Assembly (NCBI GenBank): GCA_002423155.1
Contig: DIUV01000001.1
Location: 1 to 29,180 of the forward strand
Length of the DNA stretch: 29,180 bases
Origin: Alphaproteobacteria bacterium UBA6149
Lineage (GTDB): Bacteria > Pseudomonadota > Alphaproteobacteria > Rickettsiales > UBA998
Direction of reading: 5' to 3'
Shown here: positions 23,139 through 29,180 of the stretch, piece after piece
Layout: every line of letters begins with the position of its first letter
Numbering within the stretch: position 1 is the stretch's first letter
Translations under genes and position numbers: made by a program
Notes under the pieces: model-generated
Seen by the model: only the letters and a program-made list of their open reading frames with translations
Told to the model about the DNA's origin: nothing
Databases searched by the model: none

Positions 23139-23223
23139 GCCCCTGTGGTGGAATTGGTAGACGCGCTGCACTCAAAATGCAGTATCTTCGGATGTGCCCG
23201 TTCGAGTCGGGCCAGGGGCACCA
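23139..23223 (+). tRNA. tRNA-Leu, anticodon CAA
   Basis: The 85-base gene has acceptor arms GCCCCTG and CAGGGGC, a D-arm with TGGTAGACGC, an anticodon stem GCTGCA/TGCAGT around CTCAAAA (anticodon CAA), a long variable arm (ATC-TTCG-GAT) and the T-arm GCCCG-TTCGAGT-CGGGC. The discriminator A and CCA are encoded. The long variable arm confirms a class II tRNA. Confidence 0.95.
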
Positions 23224-23242
23224 CCTAATTTTAAGGAGTAGT

Positions 23243-24949
23243 ATGGTTGAAGATTCTCAGAACGCCGAAGCGAAAAGCGACAAGCCTGTATATTTGCAGC
23301 CTGAGAACCAATCCAAAAAATACGATGCCCTGTTTGTCGAGATCGACAAGGGCGATATTAAGCTCCCCATGTTCCAGCGCGAATTTGTTTGGGAGAAAGA
23401 GCAAACCGCCAAGCTGATAGACTCTATTATAAAGGGCTTCCCTATCGGCACTTTCATTTTCTGGAAAACGAAAGAGGAGCTGCGCAGCTACAAGAACATT
23501 GGCAATCACCGGCTGCCGGAAACGCCGAAAGGCGATTATGCCCAGTACATACTTGACGGGCAACAGCGCATCACTTCCCTCTATGCCATTCGCAAAGGCA
23601 TACGCATCACCAAGGACGGGAAAGAAATTGACTACCAGGACATTTACATCAATCTCGACTTCGACCCAAAAAACGATGAGCAAATTAGCGTCGTCGAAAA
23701 GGTTGAGGGCAAAAATTACATTTCGGTTCACCGCCTACTCAATGCCGATGTGACCGATTTGATGGATGAATACGACCGCGATACGCTGAAACGCGCCAGC
23801 GCCTTTAAGAATAAACTGACCAATTACGACTTTTCGACCATCACGATTAAAGACTATCCGATTGATGTAGCTTGTGAGGTTTTCTCGCGCATCAACACGG
23901 GCGGCAAATCGCTCACCGTCTTTGAAATCATGGTTGCCAAAACCTATGACGAGAAGCTGGGCTTTGACCTTGCCGAAAAATACGAAGTGCTGCGCGACGG
24001 TTCGGATGATGAAAAAGAATCGCTCACCCAGGCGAAGTTTGAAACCTTGCCGGAATCAGTCATCATGCAATGCGTTGCGGCAATCACCGTGCGCGCCGTT
24101 AAAAGTAAAGATATTCTGAAAATGCCGCGCGCAACTTTCATCGAGAATTGGGAGCCCATGAAGGCTTCGCTATTCTCAGCCATTGATTTTGTGCGCTCGG
24201 AATTACGTGTGCCAGTTTCCCAGCTCCTGCCATACCCGGCGGTGCTATTGCCACTCACCTATTTCTTCAATGTGATGAAGAACAAAAAGCCGAACAATGA
24301 GCAAGTGCGCCTGCTTGAGCAATTTTTCTATTGGGTCGGGCTGACAGAGCGATACAGCTCTGCGACGGAATCTAAGCTGGCAGAAGATTTGAACAAAATG
24401 GATTTAATCGCCAAAGGCTCGATGCCTAATTACAATTCGCTGGAATTGATGATTGACCCCAAGGCGATCGAAACGACGTTCTTCTCTGCCGGCAACTCAT
24501 ATTGCAAAGCCATACTTTGCCTGCTCGCCTATCAGCAGCCAAAATCATTCGATACGAACGGGTTGGTGATCCTCGATAACAGCAATTTGAAAATAGCATC
24601 CAGCCGCAACTACCACCATTTTTTCCCGAAAGCCTATGTTGAGGAATCACATAAGGGCTTAGAGGCAAACCTGATTGCAAATATCACGCTGATCGACGGG
24701 TATTCCAATAAGCACCGTATCGGCAAGAAAGCGCCGACCGATTATCTGGCGAAGTTCAAAACCGATAACGCGGAACTCGCAGAAACGCTCAAAACGCACC
24801 TCATTAGGGATATGGAATCCTACGGCCTTGATGCCGACAATTATGAGCTGTTCGTGAAGCGGCGGGCGAATGTGATTGCCACGGCTTTGAATGTGAAGCT
24901 GATGTCGATGACCGCCATGCAGGCCGAAGAAGCTCTAAAAGCCGCCTGA
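23243..24949 (+). CDS. DUF262 / HNH-like (GmrSD-type) nuclease (568 aa)
   Basis: Start at ATG 23243, with AAGGAG 4 bases upstream and just after the tRNA; the frame stays open upstream only by chance through the tRNA. Residues 40-76 (LPMFQREFVW, then IIKGFPIGTFIFWKT) and DGQQR at 105-109 are the ParB-like nucleotide-binding DUF262 core, as in GmrS. GGKSLTVFEIMVAK follows. The C-terminal region with RNYHHFFPKAY (His at about 457-458) and ANITLIDGYSNK is the DUF1524-like HNH nuclease part, as in GmrD. Fused DUF262-DUF1524 proteins are associated with restriction of modified DNA and other phage defence. Base composition is clearly richer in GC than the chromosome to the left. Confidence 0.85.
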   Translation: MVEDSQNAEAKSDKPVYLQPENQSKKYDALFVEIDKGDIKLPMFQREFVWEKEQTAKLIDSIIKGFPIGTFIFWKTKEELRSYKNIGNHRLPETPKGDYAQYILDGQQRITSLYAIRKGIRITKDGKEIDYQDIYINLDFDPKNDEQISVVEKVEGKNYISVHRLLNADVTDLMDEYDRDTLKRASAFKNKLTNYDFSTITIKDYPIDVACEVFSRINTGGKSLTVFEIMVAKTYDEKLGFDLAEKYEVLRDGSDDEKESLTQAKFETLPESVIMQCVAAITVRAVKSKDILKMPRATFIENWEPMKASLFSAIDFVRSELRVPVSQLLPYPAVLLPLTYFFNVMKNKKPNNEQVRLLEQFFYWVGLTERYSSATESKLAEDLNKMDLIAKGSMPNYNSLELMIDPKAIETTFFSAGNSYCKAILCLLAYQQPKSFDTNGLVILDNSNLKIASSRNYHHFFPKAYVEESHKGLEANLIANITLIDGYSNKHRIGKKAPTDYLAKFKTDNAELAETLKTHLIRDMESYGLDADNYELFVKRRANVIATALNVKLMSMTAMQAEEALKAA

Positions 24950-24956
24950 TAGCCAT

Positions 24957-25376
24957 TTATTTGGTGTTGTTGCTGATTATCTTGATAAAATCGACCACAG
25001 CCTTTTTCATAGAACCATTTGGCAATGTAGCGAATGCTTTGTTCAATTCAGTTTTTTGAACATCATCCTGATACTGATACGGCTCTGCAGGTGCTTCGGA
25101 AAAGCCCTTTGGTGTATCCGATGAAATATCATCCAGGAAATATGAGGCATTTACTTTCAGCGTTTCAGCAATTTGCACGAGGCGGAAACAGCTGATGCTA
25201 TTTTCTCCCCTCTCGTATTTTTGGATTTGTTGGTGCGATAGCTGATCGGCAAGTGCCTTGCCCAGCTCTTCTTGCGTTAAGCCAACCTCATTGCGCTTGG
25301 CGCGCAGGCGCATACCGATTTGAATGTCGATTGCCTGTGGAACGCTTGAAATAACTTGTTTTGCTGACTTTCTCAT
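24957..25376 (-). CDS. XRE-family transcriptional regulator (139 aa)
   Basis: A helix-turn-helix domain covers about residues 16-75 (GMRLRAKRNEVGLTQEELGK, then LSHQQIQKYERGENSI). The C-terminal 60 residues form an amphipathic part typical of alphaproteobacterial XRE regulators, probably for oligomerisation. The gene converges with the DUF262 gene, 7 bases apart, and is divergent from a second XRE gene, with a 25-bp dyad in the shared region. It probably represses island genes. Confidence 0.88.
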   Translation of the reverse strand: MRKSAKQVISSVPQAIDIQIGMRLRAKRNEVGLTQEELGKALADQLSHQQIQKYERGENSISCFRLVQIAETLKVNASYFLDDISSDTPKGFSEAPAEPYQYQDDVQKTELNKAFATLPNGSMKKAVVDFIKIISNNTK

Positions 25377-25403
25377 AAAAATTACCTGTATTCATATACG
25401 CCT

Positions 25404-25428
25404 AATATAGAGGTACTACATCTATATT
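25404..25428. promoter_or_regulatory. 25-bp operator-like dyad between divergent XRE genes
   Basis: AATATAGAGGT and ACATCTATATT form an inverted repeat with a single mismatch around ACT. It lies 28 bases upstream of the minus-strand XRE start, so self-repression by that protein is the simplest reading. Confidence 0.6.
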
Positions 25429-25530
25429 CCCAATGCCGTATTGATAATTATACTAATTTATTGGATTTTCCGCTACGCGCAATCGTCATGATGATTAGCC
25501 TCTTGCAGTACGACAACGACTGCGAGAATT

Positions 25531-25791
25531 ATGAAGGCAAACATTTGTGGAAAAAGAATAAAATTAGCGCGGATCGACAATGACTTCGATCAGGTGGAGC
25601 TTGCTGCTGCCCTTTCGGTAGATTACGGAATTGAAATCTCTCAAACCAGTATCTCAGAAATAGAACGCGGCGTTCGCGGACTTCGTGACTTTGAATTAGG
25701 CGCAATCAGCAAAGTCTTGAAAGTTAGCCCAGAATGGCTATTATTTGGTGAAAGTGGCGATATGCCATTGAAGCATTCTGACAACAGCTAG
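25531..25791 (+). CDS. Small XRE-family regulator (86 aa)
   Basis: Almost all of the protein is one helix-turn-helix domain: GKRIKLARIDNDFDQVELAA, then ISQTSISEIERGVRGLRDFE and ALSKVLKVSPEWLLFG-type ending. There is no effector domain. It resembles antitoxin or phage-type regulators and the immunity regulators of mobile elements. It lies divergent from the larger XRE gene and upstream of the 98-aa gene. Confidence 0.85.
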   Translation: MKANICGKRIKLARIDNDFDQVELAAALSVDYGIEISQTSISEIERGVRGLRDFELGAISKVLKVSPEWLLFGESGDMPLKHSDNS

Positions 25792-25811
25792 GCAAATATT
25801 GCCCGTATAGC

Positions 25812-25835
25812 TAGAATTTTGAATTGCAAATTCTA
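25812..25835. promoter_or_regulatory. Inverted repeat upstream of the 98-aa gene
   Basis: TAGAATTT and AAATTCTA form a perfect 8-bp dyad with an 8-base spacer, 21 bases after the XRE stop. It may be an operator for one of the two XRE proteins or a weak terminator. Confidence 0.4.
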
Positions 25836-25921
25836 TCAGAGGTTGCTATATTCACCCTCCCTTTATCGATTCTTTATACAGCGATATAGGCATAAAACCA
25901 CATACAGAGAGGAGGATTATT

Positions 25922-26218
25922 ATGGCTAGCGTTACCGAACTAAAAACTCCAGAAGAACATCGATTAAGCATGGCAGACCAGAATTTTCTAACATGGCTAG
26001 AAATGACCTCCGCTCTTCCCCATGCACACATCCACGCAGTGTTTGATGGGTTCAAGAAGAAGCTGACAAAATATCAAAAGCGCACTGGACAGCCAGTAGA
26101 ACAAATAAGCGTTCCCGAAATAATCGCGATGTTTATGGACCACGTAAACAAGATGGGCGGCCAATTTGGAACCAGCCGCTACATGAGCGTGATGTATGGC
26201 AAAAGCGATGAGGATTGA
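25922..26218 (+). CDS. Small protein of unknown function in the island (98 aa)
   Basis: Not recognised. It has a very good ribosome site (GGAGG 6 bases before ATG). It is soluble and helical, with a basic middle (about residues 44-58, FKKKLTKYQKR) and a conserved-looking end (GGQFGTSRYMSVMYGKSDED). It is a single-gene unit ending in a strong terminator. Such small basic proteins near XRE genes can be anti-repressors, toxins or regulators, but no assignment is possible. Confidence 0.7.
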   Translation: MASVTELKTPEEHRLSMADQNFLTWLEMTSALPHAHIHAVFDGFKKKLTKYQKRTGQPVEQISVPEIIAMFMDHVNKMGGQFGTSRYMSVMYGKSDED

Positions 26219-26248
26219 TTCTGCGATTCTTAAAAACGTACAAATTCT

Positions 26249-26272
26249 AGCCGCGCTCGTCGCGGCTTTTTT
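26249..26272 (+). terminator. Rho-independent terminator after the 98-aa gene
   Basis: AGCCGCG and CGCGGCT make a perfect GC-rich 7-bp stem with a five-base loop, followed by six T. Confidence 0.88.
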
Positions 26273-26371
26273 ATGCTGATTTCAATCGGCGCATTATAAT
26301 CTCTTTGTTCTGGATTTATTCTCAAAATTCTCTATTTTCATTGCAACAATGCAATGTTGAGAGATTTTTGC

Positions 26372-26554
26372 GTGGCGAAGCCAGAGCTAATAACAATCAA
26401 AGAGGTGGCGGATTTTCTGCATATCGCAGAAAAGACGATTTATCGCCTTGCTGCTGAGGGAAAAATTCCAGCCTTCAAAGTTGGTGGTTCGTGGAGATTC
26501 AAACGCAAGGAGATTGAGGATTGGCTTGAAAAACAAAGAAACGATAAGAAATGA
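26372..26554 (+). CDS. Excisionase-type helix-turn-helix protein (60 aa)
   Basis: The protein is a MerR-like/excisionase HTH: LITIKEVADFLHIAEKTIYR, then AAEGKIPAFKVGGSWRFKRK and EIEDWLEKQ. I prefer GTG 26372 as start because GAGAG lies 8 bases upstream and family members begin with M-A-K-P-E; an ATG at 26354 would add six residues. The stop overlaps the helicase start in ATGA, so the two are translationally coupled. It probably regulates or targets the helicase operon and need not be a phage excisionase. Confidence 0.85.
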   Translation: MAKPELITIKEVADFLHIAEKTIYRLAAEGKIPAFKVGGSWRFKRKEIEDWLEKQRNDKK

Positions 26555-29180
26555 CAACAGCGTACCATGCAAAATACTATGCGTATGATTTAACGAAAAT
26601 CGGCCCGTCCACGCACACCGATCGCCTGTCCACGTCTTTGTTCGATGCCTGTGTTGACCTGAATCCTCACCAAGTTGAAGCCGCTCTATTTGCCATCCGC
26701 TCACCTTTGTCAAAAGGCGTGGTGCTGGCAGATGAAGTAGGTTTGGGCAAGACGATTGAGGCGGGTATTGTTCTCTGCCAATTCTGGGCAGAGCATAAGC
26801 GCCGCTTATTGGTAATCTGCCCCGCGGCATTGCGTCGCCAATGGTCGATCGAGCTGGAAGAGAAGTTTAATCTCAAAAGCACGATTATCGAAAGTGATGC
26901 TTTCCGCCAGCTCAAGAAAGGCGATGTTTCGCCGCTTGAGTTCGATGGCATCATCATCGTATCCTATCAGTTTGCCAGCCGCTTCCAGGATGAAGTGGCG
27001 CGTGTGCGCTGGGACTTGGCAATCATCGACGAGGCTCATAAGCTGCGGAATGTCTATAAGCCTGATAATAAAATGGGAAAAAATATCCAGTCGGCACTCA
27101 AGGATTGCCGTAAAGTCCTGCTTACTGCTACGCCCCTGCAAAATTCGCTGATGGAGCTTTACGGGCTTTCCAGCCTAATTGATGACCGCTTGTTTGGCAG
27201 CGTGGAATCATTCAAGGCGGCATACGTCGCCGGCACGCCGAACACTGAGGAATTGAAACGCCGCATCCAGCCATTCATCAAACGCACACTGCGACGTCAG
27301 GTGCTGGAATATATCCGCTACACCAAGCGCGAAGCAGTCACGCAGCCCTTCACTCCTTCTAAAGAAGAACAGCAACTTTACGATGCGGTATCTGCATTCC
27401 TGCTGGAACAGGACACTTATGCGATACCGTGGGCACAGCGTAAGCTCGTCGTGCTCATCATCCGCAAACTCATGGCTTCATCGAGCTATGCGTTGATTGG
27501 CACGCTAAAAACGATTAAGCAGCGCCTTGAAGATATGGCGGAAACAGGCAAAGAGAAGCCGCTTAATATCCGTGCGGCATTCGTTGCGGCAAATGACCTA
27601 GATAGCGAATATCTGGAAGAAGAGCCTGAGGTTGAGCCTATTAAGCCAACAGCCAAAGGTAAGTCGATTGACCAGAAAAAGCTGCAATTTGAAATCCAGC
27701 AAATCGATGGTTTCATTGCGCTGGCACGTTCAATCAAGGTTGAATCGAAAGCTAAGGAATTGCTGAAAGCATTGGATATTGGCTTTAAGAGGATGAAGGA
27801 ATTAGGCGCTGAAAAGAAGGCGCTCATTTTCACCGAGTCCAGCCGCACACAGCGTTACCTGAAAGAATTTCTCACGGAGAAAGGTTACAAAGGCAAGATT
27901 GTCACGTTCAACGGCACGAACGATGATGAGCTTGCGCGCGGTATCTATCGTGATTGGCTGGATAAGAATGAAAAGACTGGGCGCATCACTGGTGCAAAGA
28001 ACGTAGATATGCGCATGGCGCTGGTGGATTATTTCCGCGACGACGGGGAAATCATGATTGCCACCGAAGCCGCAGCGGAAGGCTTAAACCTACAGTTTTG
28101 CTCGTTGCTGGTGAATTATGACCTGCCGTGGAATCCGCAGCGCGTAGAGCAGCGTATCGGCCGTGTGCATCGTTACGGTCAGAAGCATGACGTGGTGGTG
28201 ATTAATTTCCTGAATCAGACCAACTGGGCAGATCAGCGCATTTATGAATTGCTGAAAGAAAAGTTCCAGCTGTTTGATGGCGTTTTCGGTGCATCCGACG
28301 AAATACTTGGACGCATTGAGTCTGGCATCGATTTTGAGAAACGCATTCTCGACATCTTTGAAACTTGCCGCAAGCCTGAGGAAATAGAAGAAGCATTCTC
28401 CAAACTTCGTGTTGAGCTGGATGAGCCAATTCAGGAGCGCATCGCGCAAACCAAACAAATGCTGTTTGAACACTTTGATGAAGATGTGCATCAACGCCTG
28501 AAAATCCAGAAAGAAAACACTGACCGCCGCGTGGATGAGGTGACGCGGATGTTCTGGGAGCTGACGAAATTCGTCTATCTCACAAAATATAGCAATCATC
28601 ACAGCCGCTATTATTTTAACGATGACCAAATGATTTTTGGCACCGATGAGGCGTTTATCAGCGCAGGAAAACGCGCTGCAAACGACAATGAAAAAGTTCC
28701 GATGTATTATTACGTCGATACCAGCCCTACCGAAAAAACTGACCCGCTGGCACTAGCCGTGCGCCGCAAACGCCGCAGTGATGACCTTACGCACCCTATA
28801 ACGGGATACCCGCACCGCCTATCGAGCATCGAGGGCGAGATGGTGTGCAAATCCGCAAAAGAGCTGGAAACGCCACACGCGCATATTGCTTTCAAGCTCA
28901 CTGGCAACCCGCACCGCGTCGGGATGCTGGAAGAATATATAGGCAAGTCAGGCTGGCTTTCGCTCTATCAGCTGACCATTGAGAGCTTTGAAACATCCAC
29001 GCAGTTGCTGTTTGTGCTGTGTGATGACAATGACCAGCTCCTAAAGCCAGAGCTTGGTGAAAAGCTGTTTATGCTACCAGCAACTATCACCTCGTCGTTT
29101 AAGTCATGCCCTTTTCAGGAGCATATTGAAGCTGGAATCCGCAGTGCCAGCGGCAAACTGTTGATGCAATCCGAGCAGAA
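26551..29180 (+). CDS. SNF2-family (DEAD/DEAH-like) helicase, 3' end outside the window
   Basis: An open frame of 876 codons runs to the window end without a stop. Motif I is LADEVGLGKTIEAG (about 59-72), motif II DEAH at 160-163, motif III LTATPLQN at 191-198, motif V ATEAAAEGLNLQF and motif VI RVEQRIGRVHRYGQ from 531. This is the RapA/SNF2-like superfamily 2 translocase seen in defence loci such as DISARM (DrmD) and in type III-like restriction clusters in which an excisionase-type HTH, this helicase, a DNA methyltransferase and a nuclease-helicase follow one another. Which system it belongs to depends on the genes beyond 29180. Codon use and GC match the DUF262 gene. Confidence 0.92.
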   Translation, partial: MTTAYHAKYYAYDLTKIGPSTHTDRLSTSLFDACVDLNPHQVEAALFAIRSPLSKGVVLADEVGLGKTIEAGIVLCQFWAEHKRRLLVICPAALRRQWSIELEEKFNLKSTIIESDAFRQLKKGDVSPLEFDGIIIVSYQFASRFQDEVARVRWDLAIIDEAHKLRNVYKPDNKMGKNIQSALKDCRKVLLTATPLQNSLMELYGLSSLIDDRLFGSVESFKAAYVAGTPNTEELKRRIQPFIKRTLRRQVLEYIRYTKREAVTQPFTPSKEEQQLYDAVSAFLLEQDTYAIPWAQRKLVVLIIRKLMASSSYALIGTLKTIKQRLEDMAETGKEKPLNIRAAFVAANDLDSEYLEEEPEVEPIKPTAKGKSIDQKKLQFEIQQIDGFIALARSIKVESKAKELLKALDIGFKRMKELGAEKKALIFTESSRTQRYLKEFLTEKGYKGKIVTFNGTNDDELARGIYRDWLDKNEKTGRITGAKNVDMRMALVDYFRDDGEIMIATEAAAEGLNLQFCSLLVNYDLPWNPQRVEQRIGRVHRYGQKHDVVVINFLNQTNWADQRIYELLKEKFQLFDGVFGASDEILGRIESGIDFEKRILDIFETCRKPEEIEEAFSKLRVELDEPIQERIAQTKQMLFEHFDEDVHQRLKIQKENTDRRVDEVTRMFWELTKFVYLTKYSNHHSRYYFNDDQMIFGTDEAFISAGKRAANDNEKVPMYYYVDTSPTEKTDPLALAVRRKRRSDDLTHPITGYPHRLSSIEGEMVCKSAKELETPHAHIAFKLTGNPHRVGMLEEYIGKSGWLSLYQLTIESFETSTQLLFVLCDDNDQLLKPELGEKLFMLPATITSSFKSCPFQEHIEAGIRSASGKLLMQSEQ

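Noticed and set aside
23018..23242. N-terminal extension of the DUF262 protein reading through the tRNA-Leu
   Set aside because: The frame is open by chance across the tRNA gene. A ribosome site and ATG at 23243 and the family's usual N-terminus favour the shorter form.

Overview
The window looks like the chromosome of an AT-rich alphaproteobacterium. The phosphoserine aminotransferase is the divergent type common in that class, and a DUF6456-type regulator, a DUF983 protein and alphaproteobacterial-style SdhA and PurA all point the same way. Many genes belong to no family I can name, which would suit a host-associated or poorly sampled lineage; that is inference.

Region 1 (1-4715) is a tandem array of two-gene cassettes. 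Each complete unit has a large gene A (470 and 461 aa, TTG start) followed by a smaller gene B (186 and 204 aa, plus a third B cut by the window start). The A proteins share an almost invariant N-terminus and a conserved C-terminal core but differ in a charged middle. The B proteins have unrelated bodies joined to the same C-terminal tail of about 30 residues. The stretch from the B 3' end through a terminator and a 27-bp dyad into the A 5' end is nearly identical between units. I know of no described system with this layout.

Region 2 (4716-7000) holds a 5'-truncated gene remnant, a small zinc-ribbon membrane protein behind a promoter-like sequence with a ten-C tract, and two overlapping membrane-protein genes. 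It is bracketed by perfect 53-bp direct repeats.

Region 3 (7000-17054) is mostly housekeeping: sdhA, nadC, serC-dinD-DUF983, a YdcF/SanA-like gene and purA. A HEPN/AbiU2-like gene with a tiny upstream ORF sits directly before sdhA. MITE-like palindromic elements lie between genes here and in region 4.

Region 4 (17055-22811) carries a protein with two GGDEF-like domains, the second with a destroyed signature; a DUF6456 regulator divergent from an XRE/S24-like repressor that lacks the usual serine, with paired operator-like dyads between them; and a 564-aa lysine- and alanine-rich protein of unknown role.

Region 5 (22918-29180) is an acquired island. It begins at a tRNA-Leu(CAA) remnant, short direct repeats and an intact tRNA-Leu(CAA), after which base composition shifts to higher GC. 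It encodes a DUF262/HNH-type nuclease, two XRE regulators, a small unknown protein, an excisionase-type HTH protein and a large SNF2-family helicase that runs off the window. This looks like part of an anti-phage or restriction locus.
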